Assembly (NCBI GenBank): GCA_910589075.1
Contig: CAJUSK010000034.1
Span: 62,001-126,000, forward strand
Length of the DNA stretch: 64,000 bases
DNA from: an uncultured Lachnospiraceae bacterium
GTDB lineage: Bacteria; Bacillota; Clostridia; Lachnospirales; Lachnospiraceae
Direction of reading: 5' to 3'
Position 1 is the first letter of the stretch. Each line of letters begins with the position of its first letter. Shown here piece by piece: positions 8,824 through 18,315 of the stretch. The notes beneath the pieces are model-generated. The model was not told where the DNA came from, ran no database searches, and saw only the letters and a program-made list of their open reading frames with translations. The position numbers and the translations under genes are program-made.

Positions 8824-11800
8824 ATGGCAAAAGTTTTTTTTGAGGTATTTCCCACATTACAGGTAAAGGATGAGGTAAAGGCGCTGTTTGAGCAGGTATC
8901 GGTGGAACGGATTACCGCCACCAAACGCAGGGACTTTCTGCGCATTTATCTGTCCAGCACCCATCTGATCACAAAGGATGCCATACTGGGGATGGAGCGG
9001 GAAATCGGGCGGCAGCTTTTTCCCCAGGTGGAAATGGTGATTAAAATCTATGAAAAGTATGCGCTGTCTGCCCAGTACACCCTGCGTACGCTGATGGATG
9101 TATATCGGGACAGTATCCTGCTGGAGCTGAAAGAATACAGCCATATGGAATATATGATTTTTAAGGGGGCCGAGATTTCATTCCCGGAGGAGGGAAAACT
9201 CTGTCTGACTGTAAAAGACAGTGTACCTGCCAGGGAGAAGGGGGCGGAACTGATCCGGATACTGGAAAAGATATTTGGTGAGCGTTTTGCTGTTTCTGCC
9301 CTGGTGGAAATCGAATATAAGGAAACCGGGGAGAGCGCTTCCGCCCAGGAGGATATGCGTATTGCCGGCCAGGTGGCGGAAATTGCCGCCAGAGCTGCCA
9401 TGGAGCAGGGCGGCTTTGCTGAGGCGGGAGGCGAATCCGTAAAGGCGCCGGAAGAGACTCAGCAGAAAAAAGCTGCCCAGGGACAGCACGCCGGCGTAGC
9501 GAAGAGCACCGTTTCCGGCAAAGAACGGGAGAAGAGCGGATGGAGCGGCAAAGGCAGGGGAGATACCGGTAAAAAGGCGCTGCGGCGTTCGGACCATCCG
9601 GATGTGATTTATGGCCGGGATTTTGAGGACGATCCCATCGCGATAGAAGAAATAACAGGCGAAATCGGTGAAGTGGCCATTCGGGGCATGATTCTTGTTG
9701 TGGACCAGCGGGAGATCCGGAACGAGCGGACCATCCTGATTTTTGATATAACGGATTTTACGGATACCATCACTATCAAGATTTTTGTTCATAATGACCA
9801 GCTCCCCGAAATTTCCGAACATATTAAGAAAGGCGCTTTTATCAAATTAAAAGGTGTGACCACCATTGATAAGTTTGACAGCGAACTGACATTGGGCTCT
9901 GTATCGGGAATTAAAAAGACGGCCGATTTTACCACAGGACGGATGGACAACAGCGCCAGAAAGCGGGTGGAACTGCACTGCCATACGAAGATGAGCGATA
10001 TGGACGGCGTGTCTGATGCAAAGGATATTATCAAACGGGCCTGGAAGTGGGGCCATCCTGCCATCGCCATCACCGATCACGGTGTCGTACAGTCGTTTCC
10101 GGATGCAAACCATGTGTGGGAAGATTTGTGGAGGGGAGAAAAGGCGAGACGGAAAGAGGCAGGGGAAGAAAATCCTGATCCACAGGACTTTTTCAAAGTG
10201 ATCTATGGTATGGAAGCCTATCTGGTGGATGATCTGAAAGAGGTGGTTATGAACTGCAAAGATCAGACGCTGACAGGGAACTTCGTGGTGTTTGACCTGG
10301 AGACAACCGGTTTTTCGCCTGTGAGCAACCGGATTATCGAAATTGGCGCTGTAAAAGTATCCAATGGGGAAATCACAGAGCGGTTTTCCACCTTTGTCAA
10401 TCCCAGGACACCCATACCCTATCGGATTGAACAGCTCACCGGTATCCGGGACGAGGATGTGATGGACGCGCCGGGGATTGAGGAGATTTTGCCGGATTTT
10501 CTGGCTTTCTGTGGGCAATGTGTGCTGGTGGCCCATAATGCGCCCTTTGATATGAGTTTTATTACGGAAAATGCGGGGCGGCTGGGGCTTGACTGTGCAT
10601 TTACCTGTGTGGATACGGTGGGGATTTCCCGGCTGCTGCTTCCGAACCAGGCAAAACATACATTGGATGCGGTGGCCAAAGCCCTGGGTGTTTCCCTGGA
10701 AAACCATCACCGTGCGGTGGATGATGCAGAGGCCACGGCGGAGATATTTGTCAAATTTATTTCCATGCTGCAAAAAGAAGGTGTCCATGGGCTGGCAGAC
10801 ATCAATGCCCTGAGCGCCAGCAGCCCGGACACGGTGAAAAGAATGCCTACCTATCATGCCATTATGCTGGCGCAGAATGACGTGGGCAGAGTGAATCTGT
10901 ATACGATGGTATCGGAATCCCATCTGACCTATTATTCCAGAAGGCCCAGAATTCCCAAGAGCCTGTTTCAGAAGCACCGGGAGGGCATATTGCTGGGCAG
11001 CGCCTGTGAGGCCGGCGAGCTGTACCAGGCGGTGCTGGGGGGCAAGGCGGATACGGAAATCGGCCGGATTGTAAATTTTTATGACTATCTGGAAATTCAG
11101 CCCCTGGGTAACAACGAATTTATGATTGCGTCTGAACGGGTGGAAAATATACATTCCATGGAGGATATTCAGGCGATCAACAAGCGGATTGTAGAACTGG
11201 GAGAACAGTTTCACAAACCGGTGGTTGCCACCTGTGACGTACATTTTCTGGACCCTGGCGACGAAGTGTACCGCCGTATCATTATGGCGGGCAAGGGGTT
11301 TGCCGATGCGGACAGACAGCCGCCTCTGTATCTGAGGACCACGGAAGAGATGCTGGAAGAGTTCTCCTATCTGGGAAGTGAGAAAGCCTATGAGGTGGTG
11401 GTGGAAAATACCAATCTGATCGCCGGCCGGATTGAAACCATTTCCCCGGTAAGGCCGGACAAGTGTCCGCCGGTGATTCCCGACAGTGACCGGACACTGA
11501 CGGACATCTGTTATAAAAAGGCCCATGAAATGTACGGTGATCCTCTGCCGGACATTGTACAGGCCCGGCTGGAGCGGGAGCTGAACTCCATTATCAGCAA
11601 TGGTTTTGCGGTGATGTATATTATCGCCCAGAAGCTGGTATGGAAATCGGTGGAGGACGGGTATCTGGTAGGTTCCAGAGGCAGTGTGGGATCTTCCTTT
11701 GTGGCTACCATGTCAGGTATTACAGAGGTGAATCCGCTGAGTCCCCATTATTATTGCACGAATTGTTACTACAATGATTTTACGTCACAAGAAGTCAGAC

Positions 11801-13362
11801 AGTATGCGGGACGGGCAGGCTGCGATATGCCGGATAAGCTGTGTCCCGTATGCGGGGAGCCGCTGAAAAAGGACGGATTTGATATTCCTTTTGAGACTTT
11901 TCTGGGGTTTAAAGGAGACAAAGAGCCGGATATCGATCTGAACTTTTCGGGAGAATACCAGAGTAAGGCTCACAAGTATACGGAAGTTATTTTTGGCGCG
12001 GGACAGACTTACCGCGCGGGAACCATTGGCACACTGGCAGACAAGACTGCATACGGTTATGTCAAGCGGTACTACGAAGAGCGGGGCAGCAGAAAACGGA
12101 ACTGTGAAATCAACCGCATTGTAACGGGTTGTACCGGTATCCGGCGGAGCACCGGACAGCATCCGGGCGGTATTATCGTCCTGCCGCTGGGAGAGGATAT
12201 CAATTCTTTCACGCCTGTACAGCATCCTGCAAACGATACCACAACGGACATTGTCACCACCCATTTTGATTATCATTCCATCGACCACAATCTGCTCAAG
12301 CTGGATATTCTGGGCCATGATGATCCGACCATGATCCGTATGCTGCAGGACTTGACCGGTATTGATCCGGTGAAGATTCCCCTGGATGATCAGCAGGTGA
12401 TGACACTGTTTCAAAGCACAAAGGCCCTGGGCGTTACACCGGAACAGATCGGGGGCTGTAAGCTGGGTTCTCTGGGCATTCCGGAGTTTGGTACGGAATT
12501 TGCCATGCAGATGCTTCTGGATACAAAACCAACCTCTTTTTCCGATCTGGTGCGTATCGCAGGACTGGCCCATGGTACGGACGTATGGCTGGGCAATGCG
12601 CAGACGCTGATCGAAGAGGGAAAAGCCACAATTTCCACAGCCATATGTACCCGTGACGATATTATGGTCTATCTGATCGGGATGGGAGTGGAGAGCAGCT
12701 TATCCTTTAAGATTATGGAATCCGTGAGAAAGGGGAAGGGGCTGGCACCGGAAATGGAGGCGGCCATGGTGGAAGCGGGGGTGCCGGACTGGTATATCTG
12801 GTCCTGTAAGAAAATCAAATATATGTTCCCCAAAGCCCATGCGGCGGCCTATGTGATGATGGCCTGGCGTATAGCCTACTGTAAGATCAATTATCCTCTG
12901 GCATATTATGCCTCCTATTTCAGTATCCGTGCTTCTGCCTTTTCCTATGAACTGATGTGTCAGGGCCAGGAACATCTGGAACGGGTCATGGCGGATTACC
13001 GGCGCAGAAGTGATACACTGAGCAAAAAGGAGCAGGATTCCTACAAAGATATGAAAGTGGTACAGGAGATGTATGTCCGTGGCTTTGACTTTGTGCCCAT
13101 TGATATTTTCACGGCGAATTCCCGGACATTCCGCATTGTGGAAGGAAAACTGATGCCATCTCTGAGCAGTATCGACGGATTGGGCGATAAGGCGGCGGAT
13201 GCCATTGTGGAAGCCGCAAAAGACGGACCGTTTTTGTCCAGGGAAGATTTCCGGGAGCGGACCAGAGTATCCAAAACCATTACGGATCTGATGGACAGCC
13301 TGCATCTTCTGGGGGATCTGCCGGAATCCAATCAGATCAGCCTGTTCGATCTGGTGATCTGA
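8824..13362 (+). CDS. polC: DNA polymerase III alpha subunit, PolC type
   Basis: This is the replicative polymerase of Firmicutes with built-in proofreading, 1512 residues long. In order it has an N-terminal domain with a charged linker (about 190-260), an OB fold, a PHP domain beginning near His385 (ELHCHTKMSDMDG), and a 3'-5' exonuclease with FDLETTG at Asp491. A zinc module follows with CTNC near 980 and CPVCG near 1013. Then come the polymerase palm with PDIDLNFSGE (Asp1036), the fingers, and a C-terminal ending SNQISLFDL that resembles a clamp-binding motif. All core parts are intact. The gene starts just after ispG and ends before a tRNA unit. Confidence 0.98.
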   Translation: MAKVFFEVFPTLQVKDEVKALFEQVSVERITATKRRDFLRIYLSSTHLITKDAILGMEREIGRQLFPQVEMVIKIYEKYALSAQYTLRTLMDVYRDSILLELKEYSHMEYMIFKGAEISFPEEGKLCLTVKDSVPAREKGAELIRILEKIFGERFAVSALVEIEYKETGESASAQEDMRIAGQVAEIAARAAMEQGGFAEAGGESVKAPEETQQKKAAQGQHAGVAKSTVSGKEREKSGWSGKGRGDTGKKALRRSDHPDVIYGRDFEDDPIAIEEITGEIGEVAIRGMILVVDQREIRNERTILIFDITDFTDTITIKIFVHNDQLPEISEHIKKGAFIKLKGVTTIDKFDSELTLGSVSGIKKTADFTTGRMDNSARKRVELHCHTKMSDMDGVSDAKDIIKRAWKWGHPAIAITDHGVVQSFPDANHVWEDLWRGEKARRKEAGEENPDPQDFFKVIYGMEAYLVDDLKEVVMNCKDQTLTGNFVVFDLETTGFSPVSNRIIEIGAVKVSNGEITERFSTFVNPRTPIPYRIEQLTGIRDEDVMDAPGIEEILPDFLAFCGQCVLVAHNAPFDMSFITENAGRLGLDCAFTCVDTVGISRLLLPNQAKHTLDAVAKALGVSLENHHRAVDDAEATAEIFVKFISMLQKEGVHGLADINALSASSPDTVKRMPTYHAIMLAQNDVGRVNLYTMVSESHLTYYSRRPRIPKSLFQKHREGILLGSACEAGELYQAVLGGKADTEIGRIVNFYDYLEIQPLGNNEFMIASERVENIHSMEDIQAINKRIVELGEQFHKPVVATCDVHFLDPGDEVYRRIIMAGKGFADADRQPPLYLRTTEEMLEEFSYLGSEKAYEVVVENTNLIAGRIETISPVRPDKCPPVIPDSDRTLTDICYKKAHEMYGDPLPDIVQARLERELNSIISNGFAVMYIIAQKLVWKSVEDGYLVGSRGSVGSSFVATMSGITEVNPLSPHYYCTNCYYNDFTSQEVRQYAGRAGCDMPDKLCPVCGEPLKKDGFDIPFETFLGFKGDKEPDIDLNFSGEYQSKAHKYTEVIFGAGQTYRAGTIGTLADKTAYGYVKRYYEERGSRKRNCEINRIVTGCTGIRRSTGQHPGGIIVLPLGEDINSFTPVQHPANDTTTDIVTTHFDYHSIDHNLLKLDILGHDDPTMIRMLQDLTGIDPVKIPLDDQQVMTLFQSTKALGVTPEQIGGCKLGSLGIPEFGTEFAMQMLLDTKPTSFSDLVRIAGLAHGTDVWLGNAQTLIEEGKATISTAICTRDDIMVYLIGMGVESSLSFKIMESVRKGKGLAPEMEAAMVEAGVPDWYIWSCKKIKYMFPKAHAAAYVMMAWRIAYCKINYPLAYYASYFSIRASAFSYELMCQGQEHLERVMADYRRRSDTLSKKEQDSYKDMKVVQEMYVRGFDFVPIDIFTANSRTFRIVEGKLMPSLSSIDGLGDKAADAIVEAAKDGPFLSREDFRERTRVSKTITDLMDSLHLLGDLPESNQISLFDLVI

Positions 13363-13402
13363 CAGAGAACCCGATGTAAAAAAAATTAAAAAAAATGAAA
13401 AA

Positions 13403-13447
13403 AACACTTGCTTTTTCTGCTAAAATGTAATAGAATAAGCAAGTGTT
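13403..13447. repeat. 11-bp perfect inverted repeat around the tRNA promoter
   Basis: The arm at 13403-13413 is the exact reverse complement of 13437-13447. The arms enclose the -10 element and contain the -35 element of the tRNA-Glu promoter, so the pair may be an operator. It could also be a chance hairpin. No T-run follows, so it is not a standard terminator for polC. Confidence 0.6.
13408..13436 (+). promoter_or_regulatory. Promoter of tRNA-Glu
   Basis: TTGCTT at 13408-13413 and TAGAAT at 13431-13436 are 17 bases apart. Transcription would start about ten bases before the mature tRNA. Confidence 0.7.
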
Positions 13448-13453
13448 AAATAT

Positions 13454-13525
13454 GGCGTGTTGGTCAAGAGGTTAAGACGCCGCCCTCTCACGGCGGAATC
13501 AGGGGTTCGATTCCCCTACACGCTG
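13454..13525 (+). tRNA. tRNA-Glu (anticodon CTC)
   Basis: The 71 bases 13454-13524 plus a discriminator G at 13525 fold as a cloverleaf. The acceptor arm GGCGTGT pairs with ACACGCT (a G-T pair at position 1). The anticodon stem CCGCC/GGCGG encloses the loop CTCTCAC with anticodon CTC, and the T arm contains GGTTCGATTCC. CCA is not encoded. The gene stands alone between polC and the signalling block. Confidence 0.95.
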
Positions 13526-13554
13526 CGACTGTTTAAATACAGCCCAACCCGGAG

Positions 13555-13594
13555 ACGCTGGAAATACCGAAGGATGGTATTTGCAGCGTTTTTT
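13555..13594 (+). terminator. Intrinsic terminator after tRNA-Glu
   Basis: A 14-bp stem with one mismatch, arms 13555-13568 and 13576-13589, is followed by six T at 13589-13594. It ends the tRNA transcript. Confidence 0.85.
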
Positions 13595-13654
13595 ATCATA
13601 TGGAAAAGTGCAATTATTTCCATTTGCCTTTGTCAGGATATTTCTCTCTTATTA

Positions 13655-13684
13655 TTGACAATATGGATTAAAAAATGTTATGTT
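13655..13684 (+). promoter_or_regulatory. Candidate promoter of the HD-GYP regulator gene
   Basis: A consensus -35 TTGACA at 13655-13660 is followed after 18 bases by TATGTT at 13679-13684. The -10 is imperfect. It lies about 50 bases before the ATG at 13734. Confidence 0.5.
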
Positions 13685-13733
13685 AGTAAAGGGAAAAATT
13701 AAAAATGTATAAAGAAATGATTCAGGAGAAGAG

Positions 13734-14825
13734 ATGGAAAAACAGCAGATATTAATTGTTGATGACGAAGAAGTAAACAGAGAGATACTGAATGAAATGT
13801 TCAGGGACTCCAAGGAAGGATACGAGCTGCTGGAAGCGACAAACGGACAGGAAGCCATTTCCCAGATCGAAAATCACAACAATATTGTACTGATTTTACT
13901 GGATGTGGTCATGCCGGTTATGAACGGTTTCAGTGTGCTGGAATACATGCATAAGGAAGGGATGCTTCAGTCTGTTCCGGTGATTCTCATTACCAGTGAA
14001 GACGAACTGGACACGGATGACCAGGCATATTCTTATGGTGTGGCCGATGTAATACATAAACCTTTTTATCCCCATATTGTAAAAAGAAGAAGCAGGAATA
14101 TTATCGAACTTTACCAGAGCAGACATAATATGGAACTGCGCCTGCAGATGCAGGAAGAAGAGATTCGGGCACAGCATAAAGAGATCCGTGAGACCAATGA
14201 GTTTATGATTGACGCCCTCAGTTCTGTAGTGGAATTCAGAAGCGCGGAAACGGGAGAGCATACAAGGCGTATTAAGTACTTCACAAGGATACTGCTCAAG
14301 TATGTGATGAAGTATTTCCCCAAATACGGCCTGACGACTTCCAAGATTGATATGATTGCAAGAGCATCGGTTTTACATGATATTGGTAAAATCGGTATTC
14401 CTGATGCCATATTGCTGAAACCTGGAAAACTGACAGAAGAGGAGTTTGAGGTGATCAAGAGTCACACCACGATCGGCTGCAGCATATTGGAACGCTCCTA
14501 TAAAAACCAGGCCAGCGAGTTTTACCGCTATTGTTATGAAATTTGCCGCCACCATCATGAGAGATGGGACGGAAGAGGGTATCCGGACGGCCTTGTGGGG
14601 GATGCGATTCCCTTCAGTGCACAGATTGTGGCCATTGCCGACGTCTATGATGCGCTTGTGAGTCCCCGGGTATATAAAAAGCCCTTTGTAAACGATACTG
14701 CATATGAAATGATTTTAAACGGTGAATGCGGACAGTTCTCACCGGATATACTTGAGTGCTTCGAACTTGCCAAGGAAGATTTCTTTAATATCGTGGAAGT
14801 AATTAAGATGTTTGAATTCAAATAA
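13734..14825 (+). CDS. Response regulator with HD-GYP phosphodiesterase domain
   Basis: A 363-residue two-domain regulator. The CheY-like receiver has the acidic pair in VDDEE and phospho-acceptor Asp57 in LLDVVMPVMNG. A helical linker (about 125-160) leads to an HD-GYP domain with HTRRI, HDIGK at 215-219, SHTTIG, the HHHE pair and GRGYPDGL. All metal-ligand positions look intact, so it may hydrolyse c-di-GMP, although in this family substrate must be tested. It has its own promoter and a terminator directly after it, so it is a separate transcript from the downstream kinase. Together with a second, degenerate HD-GYP regulator it frames the histidine kinase gene. Confidence 0.92.
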   Translation: MEKQQILIVDDEEVNREILNEMFRDSKEGYELLEATNGQEAISQIENHNNIVLILLDVVMPVMNGFSVLEYMHKEGMLQSVPVILITSEDELDTDDQAYSYGVADVIHKPFYPHIVKRRSRNIIELYQSRHNMELRLQMQEEEIRAQHKEIRETNEFMIDALSSVVEFRSAETGEHTRRIKYFTRILLKYVMKYFPKYGLTTSKIDMIARASVLHDIGKIGIPDAILLKPGKLTEEEFEVIKSHTTIGCSILERSYKNQASEFYRYCYEICRHHHERWDGRGYPDGLVGDAIPFSAQIVAIADVYDALVSPRVYKKPFVNDTAYEMILNGECGQFSPDILECFELAKEDFFNIVEVIKMFEFK

Positions 14826-14845
14826 CCCTCTTGAAACGGATAACA

Positions 14846-14882
14846 GGCAGTGAAAAGTTTTTTATTTTTGCTGCCCTTTTTT
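14846..14882 (+). terminator. Intrinsic terminator after the first HD-GYP gene
   Basis: GGCAG at 14846-14850 pairs with CTGCC at 14871-14875. The stem extends through an A/T stretch with two G-T pairs, and six T follow at 14877-14882. This hairpin also shows that the kinase gene must start downstream of it. Confidence 0.75.
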
Positions 14883-14945
14883 CATGACAATAGGTTTGCT
14901 GACCAGGCCTGCAATCTATTGTTCTATGCTATGGGAGGAAACGCT

Positions 14946-16379
14946 ATGGATCTGAGGGAAGATTATATTTTTCCCATGGAAGATGCCCTGGAGATGATTC
15001 TCATATTTAACGCTTCGGGTGAAATTTTCTATGCCAATGGGGCTGCGAAGAAGAAGCTGGAATATGGTGAAGCGCTGTGTGGCAAATATATAAGCGATGT
15101 GTTCCCGAATACGTTCAAAGCTTCAGAAGGATGTTTTGAAACGGACTATCCATTCGGGCATGAGCCGCATAATCTGGTGGCATACCGCAGGAATCTCACC
15201 TGTTTCCCGGTAGAAGCCCGGATTTTGCGCAGCGAATCGGCGGCGGGCATGTACATATGTATGGCCAATGACATACTGGAAAAAGAATTTCTGAGCCGTG
15301 AAGTGGAACAGGTAAGACAGGAGGCGCAGGAAGCGCTCAAAGTCAAATCTGAGTTTGTGGCCAATGTGACGCATGAATTACGGACGCCGGTGAACGGAGT
15401 GCTCGGCAATGTCAGGGAACTGATGGATGACGTGACGGATGAGCATACGCTGAAAGCTCTGCGGCTGATTGAACGCTGTTGCGGCGATATGAATAAAATT
15501 ATAAATAACATACTGGATTTCTCCAAACTGGAGGCGGGGAAGTTCACACTGGAGCCCCGCAGGTTCCATTTCCGGAATATGCTGGATTATGTTAAGTCCC
15601 ATCATCTGAACAAAATCACGGAAAAAGGGCTGGGATTTTTTATGACAGTGTCCCCGCAGGTGCCGGAGTATATGATCGGGGACGAACTGCGGATCGTACA
15701 GATTCTGAACAATCTTCTCTCCAACGCGCTCAAGTTTACCGCAGTGGGTAAGATTACACTGGAAGTAATCCGTACTGCGCGGGTCAATGACCGGATGGAA
15801 CTGTTTTTTATTGTAAAGGATACGGGCATCGGCGTAGACAAGGCGGATAAGGATAAACTGTTCCAAAGCTTTTCACAGGTGGATGCGTCCATATCACGCA
15901 AATATGGCGGTACCGGGCTGGGACTGAATATCTGCAAGCAGCTTGTAGAACTGATGGGCGGCACGATTGAAGTGGAAAGCGAGAAAAACAGAGGCAGTAC
16001 ATTTTCCTTTTCCATATGGGCCGGAGTCTGTGAGGAAGATGAGAATACACTGTCCATGACAAATGACATCCGGTCGCCTCTGCTGACGGGAGCGCCGGCG
16101 GCAGAGCCGGAAGAGGAAACGGTGAAAACCTATGGTTCGCCGGAAAACATTAAAACATTGAAGCGCAATCTTTCCAAACTGATTCTCTGTGTGGAAATGG
16201 AAAACTGGGAAAAGGCGGAGATGTTTATGGAAACCGTGCGACAGTTGACGGAGGAAGCGCCGCGTGAAGTAAGCCGGAAGGCGCTCAGGCTGAAGATGGC
16301 GATTCAGAAAGAAAACTATGATAAAACAGCGGCCGAGTACCGTGATCTGGAAGCGATGATCGGGGCGGAGCAGGCTTAA
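14946..16379 (+). CDS. Soluble PAS-domain sensor histidine kinase
   Basis: A 477-residue kinase with no membrane segment. A PAS-like domain covers about residues 1-110 (ALEMILIFNASGEIFYANG). It is followed by a coiled linker, HisKA with His143 in THELRTPVNG, and an HATPase domain with NNLLSNALKF, VKDTGIGV and KYGGTGLGLNICK. The last 90 residues are helical and may be an Hpt-like or dimer region without a clear HxxKG. ATG 14946 has GGGAGGAA five bases upstream. A longer frame from a GTG at 14850 would begin inside the upstream terminator. It is followed 23 bases later by a receiver/HD-GYP gene that is its likely partner. Confidence 0.92.
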   Translation: MDLREDYIFPMEDALEMILIFNASGEIFYANGAAKKKLEYGEALCGKYISDVFPNTFKASEGCFETDYPFGHEPHNLVAYRRNLTCFPVEARILRSESAAGMYICMANDILEKEFLSREVEQVRQEAQEALKVKSEFVANVTHELRTPVNGVLGNVRELMDDVTDEHTLKALRLIERCCGDMNKIINNILDFSKLEAGKFTLEPRRFHFRNMLDYVKSHHLNKITEKGLGFFMTVSPQVPEYMIGDELRIVQILNNLLSNALKFTAVGKITLEVIRTARVNDRMELFFIVKDTGIGVDKADKDKLFQSFSQVDASISRKYGGTGLGLNICKQLVELMGGTIEVESEKNRGSTFSFSIWAGVCEEDENTLSMTNDIRSPLLTGAPAAEPEEETVKTYGSPENIKTLKRNLSKLILCVEMENWEKAEMFMETVRQLTEEAPREVSRKALRLKMAIQKENYDKTAAEYRDLEAMIGAEQA

Positions 16380-16402
16380 AAAGATATGGAAGAAGGTGTG
16401 AT

Positions 16403-17464
16403 ATGCCTTACGGAAAAAGGGAATGGGGACAGGAAAAGATTCTCATTGTGGATGATGTGGAAACAAACCGTCTGGTTCTGGAGGAGATTATCCACAGCAT
16501 GGGATGCAGTCCGGTGCTGGCCGAGAGCGGGGAAGAGGCGCTGGCGATGGTATCCGTATCCCATCCGCAGCTTGTCCTGACAGATATTTCCATGCCGGGC
16601 ATGGACGGGTATGCGTTGTGCCGTGCCCTGAAAGGAAAAGAAGAAACCAGGGAGATTCCCGTTATATTTATTTCGGCTTATGATGATCCTATGGACATTG
16701 TGGAAGGCCTTTCCCTGGGCGGGGAAGATTATATTACAAAGCCGTTTATTCCGGAAGTGGTGCAGGCGCGGGTGGGCGTGCATTTAAACCTTCATGTGGC
16801 AAAACGGGATCTGATGGAGATGAACCGGCGGCTGCAGGTTTCGGTCAGTGAACAGTTACACCAGATGGAGCAGGAGAAAAAAAGTATTCTCTATGCACTG
16901 GCAGGTATCGCGGCCAAAAACTCCGCATATGAAAAAGAACATATGGAGCGTCTGGGGAAAAACTGCAGGATCCTGGCACAGGGAATGCAGCTTTCGCCCT
17001 TGTTTGAAGGGCAGATTTCCGATACATATGTGGATACCATTGAGCTGGCGGCGCCGCTGTGCGATATTGGCAATATCGGGGTCCCGATGGAAATCCTGCA
17101 GAAGCAGTCCGAACTGACCCCGGAGGAAGCGGCTGAAATCGCGTCCCATACGGAGATTGGGGCGGGGCTGTTAAAGGATCTGCATGTCAGCAATGATTAC
17201 AATGATTTTATCAGTACATCCATTGAAATCGCCCATTATCACCATGAACATTATGACGGAAGCGGCTATCCGGCCGGCCTGGCAGGGGGACAGATCCCCT
17301 TATCGGCTCAAATTGTAGCCATTGCCGATGCATTTTGCCGTCTTACAGGTGAAGGGGGACACAGCAGGGAAGAAGCGTTGGAGGAGATGGGCAAAGAAGC
17401 CGGCAGCAGATTTAATCCGGATATTTTCGGAATCTGCCGGAAAATATTGCGCCAGTTGTGCTGA
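16403..17464 (+). CDS. Response regulator with degenerate HD-GYP domain
   Basis: A 353-residue receiver plus HD-GYP protein. The receiver is intact, with VDDVE, Asp61 in TDISMPGMDG and a KPF lysine. In the output domain the HD pair reads Cys220-Asp221 and the following Lys is Asn224 (LCDIGNIGVP instead of LHDIGKIGIP). The later SHTEIG, HYHHEHYDGSGYP and the first His are kept. Losing one metal-ligand His and the catalytic Lys suggests it is inactive or has become a binding domain. It follows the PAS kinase by 23 bases and precedes cheR by 29 bases, so it probably shares their transcript. Confidence 0.9.
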   Translation: MPYGKREWGQEKILIVDDVETNRLVLEEIIHSMGCSPVLAESGEEALAMVSVSHPQLVLTDISMPGMDGYALCRALKGKEETREIPVIFISAYDDPMDIVEGLSLGGEDYITKPFIPEVVQARVGVHLNLHVAKRDLMEMNRRLQVSVSEQLHQMEQEKKSILYALAGIAAKNSAYEKEHMERLGKNCRILAQGMQLSPLFEGQISDTYVDTIELAAPLCDIGNIGVPMEILQKQSELTPEEAAEIASHTEIGAGLLKDLHVSNDYNDFISTSIEIAHYHHEHYDGSGYPAGLAGGQIPLSAQIVAIADAFCRLTGEGGHSREEALEEMGKEAGSRFNPDIFGICRKILRQLC

Positions 17465-17493
17465 AACCGATTTTTTGAGGGGAGGAGCATAAA

Positions 17494-18312
17494 TTGATTT
17501 CAGATGAGGAATTTTTACGGATTGCGGTTTATATGAAGCAGCGGTATGGGATTGACCTGCATCAGAAAAAGGTCATTATCAACGGCAGGCTGGAGAACCG
17601 CATCAAAGCGGAGGGGTTCCGGAGTTTTGGGGCTTTTATGGATGGTGTGGAGCGGGATAAGTCCGGCAGGCTGGAAAAGATGCTGGTGAATGTTTTGACC
17701 ACTAACCATACCTACTTTATGAGGGAATTTGAACATTTTGAGTATTTTAAAAATATAGTTCTTCCCTGGCTGAAAAAGCGGGAGAGCGCGCGGAAAGATT
17801 TACGTATCTGGTGCGGTGCGGCTTCTTCCGGGGAAGAACCTTATATGATCGCCATGGTCATGGAAGATTTTTTTGGGCTGGAGCGCGGTCAGTGGGATAA
17901 AAAACTACTGGCTACGGATTTATCCACCAAGGTATTGCAGGAGGCAATGGCGGGTGTCTATAATGAGGAGCAGCTGAAAAATCTTCCGGAACAGTGGAAA
18001 CGGCATTTTTTCAAAGCAACAGGAGGCGGGCAGTACCAGGTAACGGCGGAACTGAAAAACGAAGTGATTTTCCGCCAGTTTAATCTAATGAATCCATTTC
18101 CTTTTAAAAAGAAAATGCATACTGTATTTTTGCGCAATGTTATGATATATTTTGATGAGAATACAAAACGGGAACTGGTTCAGAAAGTATATGATATACT
18201 GGAGCCCGGTGGGTATTTCTTTATAGGCACGACGGAAACGCTGGATCGGAGCAGTACGCCTTTCCAGATTATACAGCCGTCGATATTCAGAAAAAGAGAA
18301 GGGAATGGGTAA
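17494..18312 (+). CDS. cheR: Chemotaxis protein methyltransferase CheR
   Basis: CheR methylates glutamates on chemoreceptors with S-adenosylmethionine. The 272-residue protein has the N-terminal helical domain and the methyltransferase fold with IWCGAASSGEEPY (SAM loop), ATDLSTKVL and FLRNVMIYFD. The start is TTG 17494 with a strong GAGGGGAGGAG site just upstream. It is followed by cheB after three bases, so the adaptation enzymes are made together. Confidence 0.96.
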   Translation: MISDEEFLRIAVYMKQRYGIDLHQKKVIINGRLENRIKAEGFRSFGAFMDGVERDKSGRLEKMLVNVLTTNHTYFMREFEHFEYFKNIVLPWLKKRESARKDLRIWCGAASSGEEPYMIAMVMEDFFGLERGQWDKKLLATDLSTKVLQEAMAGVYNEEQLKNLPEQWKRHFFKATGGGQYQVTAELKNEVIFRQFNLMNPFPFKKKMHTVFLRNVMIYFDENTKRELVQKVYDILEPGGYFFIGTTETLDRSSTPFQIIQPSIFRKREGNG

Positions 18313-18315
18313 TGT

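Noticed and set aside
9847..11526. Long antisense frame (559 codons) opposite polC
   Set aside because: It mirrors a strongly conserved coding gene and has the His/Gln/Arg-rich make-up typical of shadow frames. The same holds for the long antisense frames opposite infB and the second PBP.
13457..13702. An 81-codon frame across the tRNA-Glu gene and its terminator
   Set aside because: It overlaps a well-folded tRNA and terminator and has no ribosome site or protein character.
14850..14945. Longer N-terminus of the PAS kinase starting at GTG 14850
   Set aside because: This start lies inside the terminator hairpin of the gene upstream, while ATG 14946 has a strong ribosome site.
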